Source of the DNA: Lantana camara
Taxonomy: Eukaryota; Streptophyta; Magnoliopsida; Lamiales; Verbenaceae
Direction: 5' to 3'
Length of the DNA: 64,000 nucleotides
NCBI GenBank assembly: GCA_037501455.1
Contig: CM074863.1
Span: 14,380,001 to 14,444,000 of the forward strand
Shown here: positions 10,829 to 22,846 of the stretch, piece after piece
How positions within the stretch are numbered: the first letter of the stretch is position 1
Layout of the letters: every line of letters begins with the position of its first letter
Program-made: the position numbers and the translations under genes
Notes under the pieces: generated by a model
Told to the model about the DNA's origin: nothing
Databases searched by the model: none
The model's input: only the letters and a program-made list of their open reading frames with translations

Positions 10829-13800
10829 ATGGCCACTGCAGAAGCCATAGTTGCGGCTGAATCGAAGCTTACGGCTTCGAGTCCCTATTTTCTTCATCCT
10901 AATGAAAATCCTGCGCTTTAATTGGTTTCTCATCCTTTGGACGGATCGAATTATCACTCCTGGGCACGAGGCATGAAGATGGGGCTTCAATCGAAGAACA
11001 AGTATGTGTTTGTCTCTGGTACGCTTCCGATGCCGTCTTCCATGGATCATTTGCTTCTAATATGGGAAAGATGCAATATGATGGTCTTATCTTGGATTGC
11101 GCATGTCGTGTCTCCTTCAATTGCTCGTTCAATTTTGTGGTTAGATAAGGCGAGTGATGTTTGGTCTGATCTCAGAGAGAAATTCTCCCATGGCGATGCT
11201 TTTCGTATTGCGGAGCTTCAAGAAGAAATTTTCGTTGTAAGTCAGGGAGATGACTCTGTTTTCGATTATTTTACTAAATTGAAAATTCTCTGGGATGAGT
11301 ACTATAATTTTCGACCGTTGCCTACTTGTTCTTGTGTGACTCGTTGTTCTTGTGGTGCAATTGACACTTTCAAGATCTATCAACAGAATGATTGTGTAAT
11401 TCGGTTTCTCAATGGTCTTAGTGATAAGTATTCTGGAGTTAGGTCACAAGTCATGTTAATGGATCCCCTTCCTCCAATCACTAAGGTGTTCTCCATGGTC
11501 CTACAACAAGAACGACAGTTTTCTTCCCACTTAGATCACAAGTCTTTTGCTGTCAATGTATCTCAGCCTTCTTCTCAGCGATCCAGTCAGGGTTCTGGTT
11601 CTTCCAGACCACCATTTAGTCAGGGTTATGGCAGGGGCAATCCTAACTTTCAGAACTCCAAGAAACCTCTTGTTTCAACTGGTCCTAAATGCAGGCACTG
11701 TGGCGGGCCTAATCCCAGTGAACAAACATGCTACAAGAAGCATGGCTTCCCTCCAAACTTCAAGTTTCATAATCCTATGGCTGCAGCTTTGTATGCCCAA
11801 GACTCTCCAGACTCAGAGGATCATGTCTCTGATTCTCTTGACTTAGATGCTCAACCACAGGATCTTTCCCGTGGTACTGCTCACAGTGTATCTTTCACCC
11901 CTGATCAAGTTCAGAAGTTGCTAAATATGCTTCATTCAACACAGGATCCTCAACCTTCCCACCATCAGGAAAATCAGATCTCTGTTGATCCATCAACTAG
12001 TGGAGGTTGGAAGGCTGATTTTCATCAAGGTATATCTTGTACATTGTCTTGTTCCACTTTACATCATAGTTGGATACTTGATACAGGAGCCACTGATCAT
12101 GTGTGTTGTTCCATAGACTCATTTCATGATATTCATTCTATTCATCCCATCTCTGTGAAACTTCCCAATGGCAGTCATATTAAGGCTAACAAAGCTGGTA
12201 CAGTTAAATTTTCACCTGACTTGATCCTAACCAATATGATCTATATTCCGGAGTTCACTTTTAATCTTATGTCTATTGCTCAACTTACTAAAACACTTGG
12301 TTGTTCTATGATTTTTAATCATGTTTGTTGTCTGATTCAGGACACCAAAACTTTGAGGATGATTGGTTCAGCTGAGTTAAAGCATGGCCTATATGTTCTG
12401 TTATCTTCTTTTGATTCCTCTGTTAATCTTTCATGTTCTCAGAACATTAGTCTTGACACAATTTGGCATTTTAGACTTGGTCATGTACCTTCTTCAATTA
12501 TGGATGTAATACACCACTCAGACTCTTCAATAAAATGCAAACTTTCATCTCAATCTTGTGATATTTGTCATGCTTGTAAACAAAAGAAGCTTCCATTTTC
12601 CTCTAGTGCTTCAGTGTCTTCTAGAATATTTGAAATGATTCATGTTGACATTTGGGGACCGTATTCTATTCCCTCTATTCATGGACATAGGTATTTTCTA
12701 ACAGTGGTGGATGATTTTTCAAGATTCACATGGATAACTTTGGTAAAATAGAAATCTTATATTAGAACTCAACTTCAGCAGTTTGTCACTGTAGTTGAGA
12801 CTCAGTTTGATGTTAAAATCAAGATTATCAGGTCAGACAATGGTCCAGAATTTGCTATGACAAGCTTTTATGCTCAGAAAGGTATATGACACCAAACTTC
12901 TTGTGTTGAGACTCCCCAACAAAACGGTATTGTAGAAAGGAAACACCAGCATATTTTGAATGTTGCCAGGGCATTGCTTTTTCAGGCCAATTTACCTAAA
13001 AATCTTTGGTCTTATGCTATTGTAAATGCTGTTTACATTATAAACAGATTACCAACTCATCTTTTGCATAATAAATCTCCTTTTGAGTTACTGTATAGCA
13101 GGATTCTAGATTACAAAGCTTTCAAGGTATTTGGTTGTCTCTCTTTTGCTTCGACTCTAGCTCAGAAACGGGGTAAGTTTGATCCTAGGGCCAGACAAGC
13201 AATTTTCTTAGGTTTCAAGCCTGGCATGAAAGGTTACATTTTACATGACATAAACACTTATGGGATATTTGTTACCAGGAATGTACAATTTATTGAAAGC
13301 CACTTTCCTATGCATGATCCTAAGCAAACTAAATCTCCTATAAACTTGGTTTCTCTACCTAATTCTTCTGATGTTTTCTACACAGAAGACAATGTATATT
13401 CCACATCTAACTCTCTTCCCGAGATTGTTGTACAGGTTGCTCCTGAGCCCTCAACATCATTAACGGCTTCTCTTCCAGCAACATCATCATCCTCTGCTCA
13501 ACCTCTTCAATCACAACAACAACAATAAGAAGTTTCAGCACCATCAACAGTTCTAGCACCTCCTGTTTCACTCTCCTCAAGACCACTAAGATCCAAGCAA
13601 ACTCCATCATATCTTCAGGATTACCACTGTAATCTGATTCATCAGTCAACCTCTTCAGTTGAACCTACATTAGGTGTATCTACTCCTTATCCTTTGTCTT
13701 CAGTTGTGAATTATTCAAAATTAGCACCTAATTACAAGCACTATACACTTAGTATATCTTTCACTACTGAACCAAAAACATATAATCAAGCTATCAAACA

Positions 13801-15302
13801 TCCAAAGTGGAGAGAAGCTATGGACAAAGAGATCCAGGCCCTTCAATCCACTAATACTTGGCAGATTGTCACTCTTCCTCATGGCAAAAAGCCAATAGGC
13901 TGTAAATGGGTGTTCAGGATAAAGTATAAATCTGATGGCACTATAGAAAGATATAAAGCTAGGCTAGTTGCCAAAGGTTACACACAAACAGAAGGGTTAG
14001 ATTACTTTGACACATTCAGCCCTGTTGCTAAGATCACTACCATTAGACTATTATTAGCTTTAGCTTCACAACAAAACTGGATTTTGGAGCAATTAGATGT
14101 TAACAATGCCTTCTTACATGGTGATTTACATGAAGAAGTTTATATGTCTCTCCCTCAAGGTTTTGTTGCAGATGGCCCAAACAAAGTTTGCAAGTTAACC
14201 AAGTCATTGTATGGCCTCAAACAGGCCTCTAGACAATGGTTCTCTAAACTTTCCACTTCTCTCATCTCTCAAGGATATCAACAATCTCTCTCTGATTATA
14301 GTTTGTTTGTCAAACACACAAATACTTCCTTCACTGCTTTATTAGTATAAGTTGATGATATAATTTTAACTGGCACTAGCCAAGAAGAGATCAACAAAAT
14401 CAAACAGTTTTTGGATGATAGCTTCAGAATTACAGATCTTGGCTCACTTAAGTTTTTTCTAGGATTGGAGATTGCAAGAACAAAAGAGGGCATCACACTT
14501 AACCAAAGGAAATATGCTCTGGAGCTATTACAAGACACTGTTCTATTGGCAGCAAAACCATCTTCAACACCAATGGATTCAACACTAAAGATTACAGCAG
14601 ATGGAGAACCATATAAGGATGTTCCAAATTACAGAAGACTGATTGGCCGCTTACTCTATCTATGCACCACAAGACCGAACATATCATTCAGCGTATAACA
14701 ACTAAGTCAATTCCTATCAAAGCCTACTATTCAACACTTTCAAGCAGCTCACAGGATTCTTAGATACATAAAACAGGCACTAGGCGAAGGTCTCCTCTTT
14801 CTAGCTCATTCAACCTCTGATTTGCGAGCATTCAGCGATTCTGATTGGGCAGGGTGCTTGGACACAAGAAGGTCTGTTACAGGATATTGTATCTTTTTAG
14901 GGAACTCTTTGATTAGCTGGAAATCAAAGAAACAAACTACAGTTTCCCGCTCCTCCTCCGAAGCTGAATATAGAGCATTAGCAGCCACAACTTGTGAACT
15001 CCAATGGATAAAATATATTCTTCAAGACCTGCATATCACTCAAGACAAACCAGCCATCATCTATTGCGACAACAAAGCTGCAATGCACATCGCAGCAAAT
15101 CCAAGTTTCCATGAAAGAACCAAACACATAGAGATAGATTGTCATGTTGTAAGAGAAAAGCTACAGCAAGGGATCATCCATCTTCTACCAATATGCACTG
15201 AACATCAAACAGCCAACATACTCACTAAACCATTACCTTCCATCCTATTTCAAACTCATCTTGCCAAACTGGGACTGATTAAAATTCACAGTCCAGTTTT
15301 TT
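10829..15302 (+). pseudogene. Copia A gag-pol polyprotein, six stops in one frame
   Basis: From ATG 10829 one reading frame covers the whole polyprotein without any frameshift. It is interrupted by stops at 10919 (TAA), 12749 (TAG), 12887 (TGA), 13526 (TAA), 14348 (TAA) and 14696 (TAA). Domains in order: Gag with NYHSW and a zinc knuckle (CRHCGG...CYKKHG, about 11692-11745), aspartic protease (WILDTGATDHV, about 12070), pre-integrase region (about 12460), integrase core (HVDIWGPY and the SDNG step), reverse transcriptase (from about 13820; the catalytic YVDD has lost its Tyr to the stop at 14348) and RNase H (SDSDWAG to SSSEAEYRA). Nearest-family logic suggests that five of the six stops could come from single C-to-T or G-to-A changes in Gln or Trp codons. 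The open frame continues to 15394, but everything after 15302 is the LTR of element B. Confidence 0.92.
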
Positions 15303-17256
15303 TGTTGGAAAACACGAATCAGAAAGCAGCGGAATTTAAAAAATTTTCCCAACAAAAGGATCTTGAACTCGCAATCGTGTATCCAAATTCATAAGGATAG
15401 AAAACTTACTTTTCTTTTGTTCTTTCTTGAAGCGTTTCAAGCCACCCAAGAACGCTCTTCTCGCGGCTTGATCCCCTCTCCTTGGTAAAGCTCGAATCTT
15501 CAAACTTCTAACTTGAAGTCTCTAGAGAAAGTCCACCAACTTGATCACAATCTAACTAGTAAGGATGCTAGTTCTCTAGTTAGTGTTTAGGCTTAACCTA
15601 GGGCTTTGTTTATCTTGGAGAAAGGAAGGTGTTCAACACATGAACCAAGAATTGTCAATTCGCTCTAAAGGGGAGCATGAGCTCCCCTATATATAGGAAA
15701 GGGGTGGGGCGGCCGAACCTAGTCCTTATGGACTAAGGATTTGGTCCCTCTCTCCTATTACTTGATCATCAAGTATTTTCCAACTTTGACTTTGAATTCT
15801 AATTCAAGTCAACTTTTAAGAGAGCTAAAATTATCCAAACTATTTTTGGATAATTTTATACTTTATTTATTATAAAATAAATAACTTATTTTTATCTAAT
15901 TAATTAATTCGTAATTAATTAACTAGATTATTTTCTCCAAAATAAGAATTTCTTTTTAATTCAAAATTAAACCAAAGTCTATTAAATAATTAACACATTT
16001 AATTATTTAATACATATATATAATATATAATATATATTCACACGTGTGTGACACGTGTCACAGTGACACGTGTCACTCACGTGAGCCACACGTGTGATTT
16101 CACACGTGTGGAACCCTCTTGGCCCGATTAACTCGTTTAATCATTTTAAAGCCTCAACTCATGTAACCAAGTTGTTGTGTGTGACCCTCTAGGTTCTCAA
16201 TTCAATTAGCAGTGACCCTAATTAATTAATTCACTAATTAATTAATCAGTCCACAAATTAAACGACCATAGTCTAGCAACAGGTGTTTAACCCCTAGCTG
16301 AATTGGAATGTTCGGATTCGACAGAACCTTTAAGTCATTGATTCATGTGAGATACAATCCTCCTACTTACTATCTCTCAACCAAGATCTAGGGCAAGGGA
16401 ATAATCAGAACCCTAATAATCCGGTCTTAAAGCTAAGTGCATTTCATATCCATTTGATCTCAATCCAAGAAACCCTTTTCTTGATGTCTTGATCTACTGC
16501 CTTGGCCAAGGACTCCATATGGCATATGAATGACTTACACAATAAGAGATCACCTTGCAAATGCAAGAGTAGGTCCTTTCTTGATTCTCATTCACTTTCA
16601 TGAGTCACTTGTGCAGTCCCAGCATAAGCCTTGAATCAGTTGTCTAAGGCGACACCCTTTAAAGCTTATACCTAAGACTACAGAGTTAACTCATAAAGTG
16701 ACAAGGAACCTCAAGTCTAAGGATCAATTAATCACATCAATGACTCGTGAGATATTTCCTAATCTGGAAGTTTCCATTTCCTGAAATAGAAACTTCCTTT
16801 CCCATTTAGGAATGTTCTCACACGGGGCACCTCAGTGAACTTACTTATTAAAGTAAGCACCCTCATGTATCACGCACGTATCAACTATACACTTTCCACC
16901 TCCATGAAACAAGGTGGTCCTTCTTAAGGGCGTGATCCCACAAGCAAGCCTTAGAGGAGTCAGGTTGACACTCCCACTGTCTGTAGGACTCATCGGCTTG
17001 GAGTATTTTACTAATCATGACTTATGTGATATAGGGCTCGTTTCATGAACCATTTCACCTAAATGGTAGAGTCCTAAAGTCATCAGGATTAGGGGAGTTC
17101 TCATACATGCACAGCTAAAGTAAACGCATACCAAACAAGAGCATATAAAGAAGTGTTGCCTCAATTCGTTATTTCATTCAAAGATTGTCTGTGATTACAA
17201 TAAGGAAAAGCACAAAGCGGATATACAATCGGCTTTCTAGGGCACTATTCCTAACA
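15303..17256 (-). repeat. 3' LTR of copia B
   Basis: 1954 bp; on the element's strand it begins TGTTAGGAATAG and ends TTTTCCAACA. It carries a TATATATAG box (15688-15696), an 18-bp hairpin beside it (15670-15687) and a six-fold CACGTG cluster (16041-16108). Confidence 0.95.
16041..16108. promoter_or_regulatory. G-box (CACGTG) cluster in the copia B LTR
   Basis: Six CACGTG cores lie within about 70 bases, most inside ACACGTGT or CACACGTGTG palindromes. The same cluster occurs in the other LTR of B (24165-24232) and, with small differences, in both LTRs of C (45313-45384 and 53421-53474). CACGTG is the core bound by plant bZIP and bHLH factors, including ABA-response factors. It lies upstream of the TATA box on the element's strand, so a role as enhancer is inferred. 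Confidence 0.7.
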
Positions 17257-17268
17257 ATCTCCCACTTG
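17257..17268 (-). other. Polypurine tract of copia B
   Basis: On the element's strand AAGTGGGAGAT stands immediately before the 3' LTR, the usual site for plus-strand priming. Element C has the same tract at 52261-52270. Confidence 0.8.
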
Positions 17269-17272
17269 CCCG

Positions 17273-20200
17273 TCAAAGCCATTCTAAAGCTACTCTAAGT
17301 CCCATCTTCTGAAGATGACCTTGGAAAGCTTCTCGACTAAGGGGTTTAGTAAGTGGATCTGCCACGTTCTCTGCTGATGTGACCCTCTCAATTTGCACAT
17401 CTCCTCTTTTGATAATATCACGGATTAGGTGATACTTCCTCATAATGTGCTTGGTCCGTTGGTGAGATCTTGGTTCTCTTGCTTGAGCAACCGCCCCAGT
17501 GTTGTCACAAAACACAGTAATGGAGTCTTTCATGCTAGGAACAACATTCAACTCTTGAATGAAGTTTCTAATCCAAACACCTTCCTTAGCTGCATCATTT
17601 GCAGCTAAGTATTCGGCCTCAGTGGTCGAATCTGCAGTGGTAGTTTGCTTGGAACTCTTCCAACTCACTGCTCCGCCGTTTAGGCAGAAAATGTATCCTG
17701 ACATTGACTTAAAATCATCTAAGTCAGATGCAAAGCTTGCATCGCAGTATCCTTCGACATTAAGATCTTTCTGACCTCCGTAAACTAAGAATAAATCTTT
17801 AGTACTTTTCAAGTACTTAAGAATATTCTTCACGGCAGCCCAGTGACCATCTCCAGGGTCAGATTGGAAACGACTCGTTACACTAAGTGCATAAGCCACA
17901 TCCGGTCGAGTACATAACATTGCATACATTATGCTACCTATTGCTGATGCATAAGGTGTATGAGTCATTCTTTCCTTCTCAAGGTTAGTCTTAGGACATA
18001 TCTTCTTTGAAAGACATGTCCCTACACTCATAGGAAGGTTCTTAACCTTCGCTGACTCCATATTGAATCTCTTCAATACTTTGTCAATGTACATCGACTG
18101 CGATAGTCCTATCAACCTTCTAGATCTATCTCTATAGATTTTAATTCCAAGGATATAGGACGCATCACCCAGATCTTTCATCTCGAATTGGTTCGATAAC
18201 CATAACTTAGTCACTTTCATGTCATCCTTCGAATTCCCAATAAGAAGGATGTCATCAACATAAAGTACTAAGAATTGCACTGAGGTCACCAATTCCTTTC
18301 TATACACACATGATTCATTCGAAATTTGAATGAAGCCAAACGTTTTGACTGATTCATCAAATCGAATGTTCCAATTCCTAGAAGCCTGTTTCAATCCATA
18401 GATTGATCTTTGGAGTTTGCAAACCTTTTGCTCACTCCCACTGAATGTGAAACCTATGGGTTGCTCCATATAAATGTCTTTGCCAATGTCACCATTGAGA
18501 AAGGCAGTTTTCACATCCATTTGCCATATCTCATAGTCATAATATGCAGCAATGGCAAGCATGATTCGAATGGACTTTTGCATTGCAACTGGTGAAAAGG
18601 TTTCATCAAAGTCCACGCCGGGTCTTTGAGTGAATCCTTTTGCAACCAGTCTTGCTTTGTAGGCTGCAATGCTTCCATCAACTCCAAGCTTTCTCTTAAA
18701 GATCCATTTGCAACCTATGGGTTTGACCCCATCAGGCAAATCTACCAAGGTCCAAACTTGGTTGGAGTTCATGGAATCCATTTCGGATTTCATGGCTTCT
18801 ATCCACTGTTCAGAGTCAGAATCTGAAAGTGCCTCCTCATATGTTAAAGGATCATTATCCTTTTGAGAGATTTCATGGAAGAATCCATACCATCTCTCCG
18901 GCTGTCTAGGAGTGCGTTCAGAACGCCTTAGAGGAGGATTTACATGTGTATCCAAATTCGTGATTGGTTGTGGTTGATCAGAGTGGGACGTTTCTTCAGT
19001 GGGTGGTATGGGGTCACTTTGTACTTCTTCTAATTCTATGATCTTGCCTTTCTTTTCTTTAAGGAACGGTTCCTCAAGAAAAGTGGCATTTCTGGAAACA
19101 AACACCTTTTGCTCAGATTGATCATAGAAGTAGTATCCTATGGATTCCTTAGGATAACCTACAAAGTAGCATAAGTTAGAACGAGATTCTAACTTATCTC
19201 CCACTGTCCTCTTCACGTAAGCAGGACAACCCCAAATTCTTAAGTAAGAATAACTAGGGATTTTACCATGCCACATTTCATAGGGCGTTTTGGGGACTGA
19301 CTTAGAGGGAACTAGATTCAGAATCTTTGCTGCACTTTCTAGGGCATAACCCCAGAAAGAAGGTGGTAAGTCAGTGAAACTCATCATGGAACGAACCATA
19401 TCAAGTAAGGTTCGATTCCTTCTCTCAGAAACTCCATTAAGCTGAGGAGTTCCCGGAGGAGTCCACTGAGAGATAATCCCATTATCTTTGAGATGATTAA
19501 GGAATTCTTCACTAAGATACTCGCCTCCTCGATCAGATCGAAGTGCTTTGATCTTGTGACCAGTTTGGTTCTCAACCTCCTTTTGAAATTCTAAGAATTT
19601 CTCAAAAGCTTCAGATTTATACTTCATTAAGTATACATAACCATATCGACTAAAGTCATCGGTAAAGGTTATGAAATACTGATGATTGTTTCTAGTGCTT
19701 ACACTAAGCGGTCTACAAACATCAGTATGGATCAAATCCAAAACCTTAGTGGCACGTTCCACAGTTCCCTTAAAAGGGACTTTGGACATTTTTCCTTTGA
19801 GACAGGATTCGCAAGAAGTTAACTCCTTAAGATCATTTTCAGAGAATGATCCTAAAGTGTTTATCTTGCTAATTCTGTTCTTGGAAATGTGTCCTAATCT
19901 AGCGTGCCATAAGGGAGCTGAAACTTTGTCATCTCTCTTACGCTTTGTTTCTCGTTGTATATTCATAATATTGATATTTTGAGTTAGGTAAAGTCCATTA
20001 CTTAGAGTACCGATGTGAACGGAAGAGTTATTCCGTTTGATAAAATATTTACCATTCTTAATATAAGTTTCATAACCTTCACAATCCAATATTGGAACTG
20101 AAATTATATTACGAATAATGCTCGGTACATAAAGGACTTTATTTAATACTAACTCAAAACTACCTAAATCTAATCTAATTGTGCCTAAAGCTCGAGCTTC

Positions 20201-21262
20201 AACGTTTGAGCCATCGCCGATCTTCAAGACACATTCTCCTTCTTTGAGTTGTTGGACTTCACTTAGCATCTGTACATCATTACAGATATGAGTCCCACAA
20301 CCGGTATCAAGTACCCAAGAACTAGAATTAATAGAAAGATTTACTTCAACGAGAAAGATACCTTTCTTTAGAGTAGCCTTGTACTCTGGGCAGTTTCTCC
20401 TCCAATGTCCCGCTTTGCCACAATGGAAGCAAACATCCTCTTTCTGATCACGCTTCTTCTTTTGGGCCTTCCCCTTCGAAATGCCACCAGTGGGCCTAAG
20501 GGGTTTCTTCTTCTTCTTTTGGGCTTTCTTGCCCTTACCTTTAGAAGGCCCAGAAGAGGAAGATGGAGCATTCACCATCAAAACCTTATTGTCCTTCTTG
20601 ATCGTGCTTTCAGCAGTCACAAGCTGACTAATCAGCTCAGCTACAGTAGCACCAGCATGATTCATGTTGAAGTTAAGGACAAATGGGTTGAATGATGGTG
20701 GGAGCGAAGCTAGCAACAAATCCACTGAAAGCTTATCTTTCAGTGGCATGTCCATGGAAGCAAGTTTCTCAGTAAGGGCAAGAAACTTGAGTCCATATTC
20801 ATGGACACTTGAACCTTCCCTCATTCTCAAGTGGAACAATTCTTTTGAAGTGTTATACCTTGTAACACGTTCATGAGGGCGGTAAAGTTGCTCTAAGTGG
20901 TCGTAAATCTCCCAAGCAAATTCCATGGCCTCATGTTGTCTTTGCAAGTCCGGAGACATGTTAGCCAACATAAGGCAACGGGCTTGGAGATTATCATCCT
21001 TCCACTTCTGAATCGCGTCCCGCTCGGCCCGAGTGGGAGCCTCCCCTTCGGGACTAGGCTCCCCTTCGAAGAGAACATAAGTTCTCTTCTCAGAATCTAA
21101 AATGATTTTTAGATTCCTCAGCCAATCAGAATATTTGGGACCAGTCAACTTGTTTGACTCGAGGATCGATACAAGAGGGTTTTTTTTTTGTTGCCATTTC
21201 AAAACACGTAGAGAATCACAGAATCTACGACCTAAATGGTAAAACAGAGAACTAGTGAGCAT
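17273..21262 (-). CDS. Copia B gag-pol polyprotein (1329 aa)
   Basis: One open frame encodes the whole polyprotein. Domains by residue: Gag (about 30-230), a lysine-rich linker (245-272), CCHC zinc knuckle CFHCGKAGHWRRNC (278-291), aspartic protease with DTG (319-321), pre-integrase LWHARLGHIS, integrase core with HTDVC, SDRGGEY and NGVSERRN, reverse transcriptase with YVDDILL, and RNase H ending in TEAEYLAAN. The start is odd. In element C translation begins at ATGGCAACC, but here the run after ATGGCAAC has grown to ten A, which shifts that ATG out of frame. The open frame instead reaches back to ATG 21262, the start of a short upstream frame that C also carries, adding about 24 residues. 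The integrase motif reads HTDVCRP where C has HTDVCGP. Family resemblance is to Tnt1-type copia; the lineage was not resolved. Confidence 0.93.
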   Translation of the reverse strand: MLTSSLFYHLGRRFCDSLRVLKWQQKKNPLVSILESNKLTGPKYSDWLRNLKIILDSEKRTYVLFEGEPSPEGEAPTRAERDAIQKWKDDNLQARCLMLANMSPDLQRQHEAMEFAWEIYDHLEQLYRPHERVTRYNTSKELFHLRMREGSSVHEYGLKFLALTEKLASMDMPLKDKLSVDLLLASLPPSFNPFVLNFNMNHAGATVAELISQLVTAESTIKKDNKVLMVNAPSSSSGPSKGKGKKAQKKKKKPLRPTGGISKGKAQKKKRDQKEDVCFHCGKAGHWRRNCPEYKATLKKGIFLVEVNLSINSSSWVLDTGCGTHICNDVQMLSEVQQLKEGECVLKIGDGSNVEARALGTIRLDLGSFELVLNKVLYVPSIIRNIISVPILDCEGYETYIKNGKYFIKRNNSSVHIGTLSNGLYLTQNINIMNIQRETKRKRDDKVSAPLWHARLGHISKNRISKINTLGSFSENDLKELTSCESCLKGKMSKVPFKGTVERATKVLDLIHTDVCRPLSVSTRNNHQYFITFTDDFSRYGYVYLMKYKSEAFEKFLEFQKEVENQTGHKIKALRSDRGGEYLSEEFLNHLKDNGIISQWTPPGTPQLNGVSERRNRTLLDMVRSMMSFTDLPPSFWGYALESAAKILNLVPSKSVPKTPYEMWHGKIPSYSYLRIWGCPAYVKRTVGDKLESRSNLCYFVGYPKESIGYYFYDQSEQKVFVSRNATFLEEPFLKEKKGKIIELEEVQSDPIPPTEETSHSDQPQPITNLDTHVNPPLRRSERTPRQPERWYGFFHEISQKDNDPLTYEEALSDSDSEQWIEAMKSEMDSMNSNQVWTLVDLPDGVKPIGCKWIFKRKLGVDGSIAAYKARLVAKGFTQRPGVDFDETFSPVAMQKSIRIMLAIAAYYDYEIWQMDVKTAFLNGDIGKDIYMEQPIGFTFSGSEQKVCKLQRSIYGLKQASRNWNIRFDESVKTFGFIQISNESCVYRKELVTSVQFLVLYVDDILLIGNSKDDMKVTKLWLSNQFEMKDLGDASYILGIKIYRDRSRRLIGLSQSMYIDKVLKRFNMESAKVKNLPMSVGTCLSKKICPKTNLEKERMTHTPYASAIGSIMYAMLCTRPDVAYALSVTSRFQSDPGDGHWAAVKNILKYLKSTKDLFLVYGGQKDLNVEGYCDASFASDLDDFKSMSGYIFCLNGGAVSWKSSKQTTTADSTTEAEYLAANDAAKEGVWIRNFIQELNVVPSMKDSITVFCDNTGAVAQAREPRSHQRTKHIMRKYHLIRDIIKRGDVQIERVTSAENVADPLTKPLSREAFQGHLQKMGLRVALEWL

Positions 21263-21402
21263 GCTGAATTATAACGATATACAAAAGATAAGGTCTTTAA
21301 TCTAATGTAGCTCCCACTGTTTTCAAAGATCTATAATTCCCAAAGATCTAAGAGGAACACGTTTCCCAATGGGTACTAAGATCCTAGGCATTTTACCTCG
21401 AA

Positions 21403-21724
21403 CCCACGACTCGCGGACATTCTAAGTAAGAACCCTAGGTAGGTACAACTTACCAATTCTAACACCTTTAGAACTCTTAGTAATTGTTTTTGCATCACCT
21501 ATCTTTCAATATGGACCCACGACTCGTGCGACATCCATATTTACTTAGGCGTTAAGCTAGACCCATCAATCATAAGATCATGACCAAAACTTAGTTCGAA
21601 CGACCCACGACTCGCGGACATCGCCCTTGCTAAAATTGACCATGAAATATTGATCATTTAAAATGATTAATTAGGTAACTAAGAACTAATAAGCTCCACT
21701 AGCTATCCCACGACTCGCGGACAA
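21403..21724. repeat. Four-fold 18-bp repeat in the copia B leader
   Basis: CCCACGACTCGCGGACAT or a close variant occurs at 21403, 21516, 21604 and 21708, roughly 90-110 bases apart, just upstream of gag. Element C holds the same four copies in mirror orientation at 47808, 47910, 47998 and 48111. Conservation of copy number and spacing in both members argues for a function in the RNA leader, for example packaging or dimerisation. Confidence 0.8.
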
Positions 21725-22846
21725 TAACTAGCTTTACTTACTAAACTTAAAACCTATTGATGGAATGCTAGGAATTTAATTCAAAATTTGCATCTTGAAT
21801 TAAACACCTATTTGTTCGAAATTAGCTTAATATTTAATGGGAATTTTTCGAATCAACCGGAGAGTTGTCCGGTTCGACCTCACCAACATATATGTTATCC
21901 AATTTTATTAGTCTTGATTAATGCAAGTACACTTAAATGCATTTCAAACAAGCACATAAACAGATAACATGTCCTAGCATGATACTAACATGTAATGATC
22001 ATGGGTTCTACCTATCTTATGCGTGATATGTGGGAGCCACTCCACAATCACAAGTTCTAACATACATGCCACATAAACAGTTCAAATCACATAAGGGAAA
22101 GCGGTAACAAAATACGAGCCCTATCTCTATTACATTCAACAATTGAGATTCCCCTCCCTAACATTTTGAGGGGTCTTCACTTATGGCCTCCTTGTTACTT
22201 GAATGTGGTCCATCTTACTCCATGGGTGCATTGTCTCCAAAATGAAAATAAAACCTCACCACCTATCTCTACTCTCAAATTACAATAAAAAGAAAAAGAC
22301 ATAAAGTAATAAGGCTCAATCTTCATATTGGCCTTAGACAATTACACGGGGCATACCCCGGCCTCAAAAACAGTAATATGGAAAGCCACATAATAAATCA
22401 CATAACAGTACGCACATAAGTGAGGCTCCAACCTCAATTGAAAAACGCAACTATAGGGCTCCAACCCCAATTTAAACCATTCATGTGCATAAATTAAAAC
22501 CATACATAGATCTAAACCCATGATCACCTAACATGCTTTTGCAAGAATTTAAATTTAACCAATAAATTAAAATTCTCGTTTCAAGTCCTAATGACTTAAA
22601 ACACGACTTAGATGCAATTCTTGTTCAAGAGCCTTTTCAATAAAACCCGAAAAACAATAAACTAATAAAATTCCAATTAATTTCTGAAAATTAATAATTT
22701 CCAAAATTTAAATCGCTTAAATTTTCAAAATCCCAATTTAAAAAATTATTTCCAAAAATAATTCAAATTTAATAAAAATAAAATTTTCAGGAAAAAATTA
22801 AATAGGGATCGGATTGGACTAAACACGAAAAACGAGACAGCCACGG

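Noticed and set aside
15303..15394. Open frame continuing copia A gag-pol by about 30 codons
   Set aside because: This part is the LTR of element B read in the frame of A; it is an accidental fusion.
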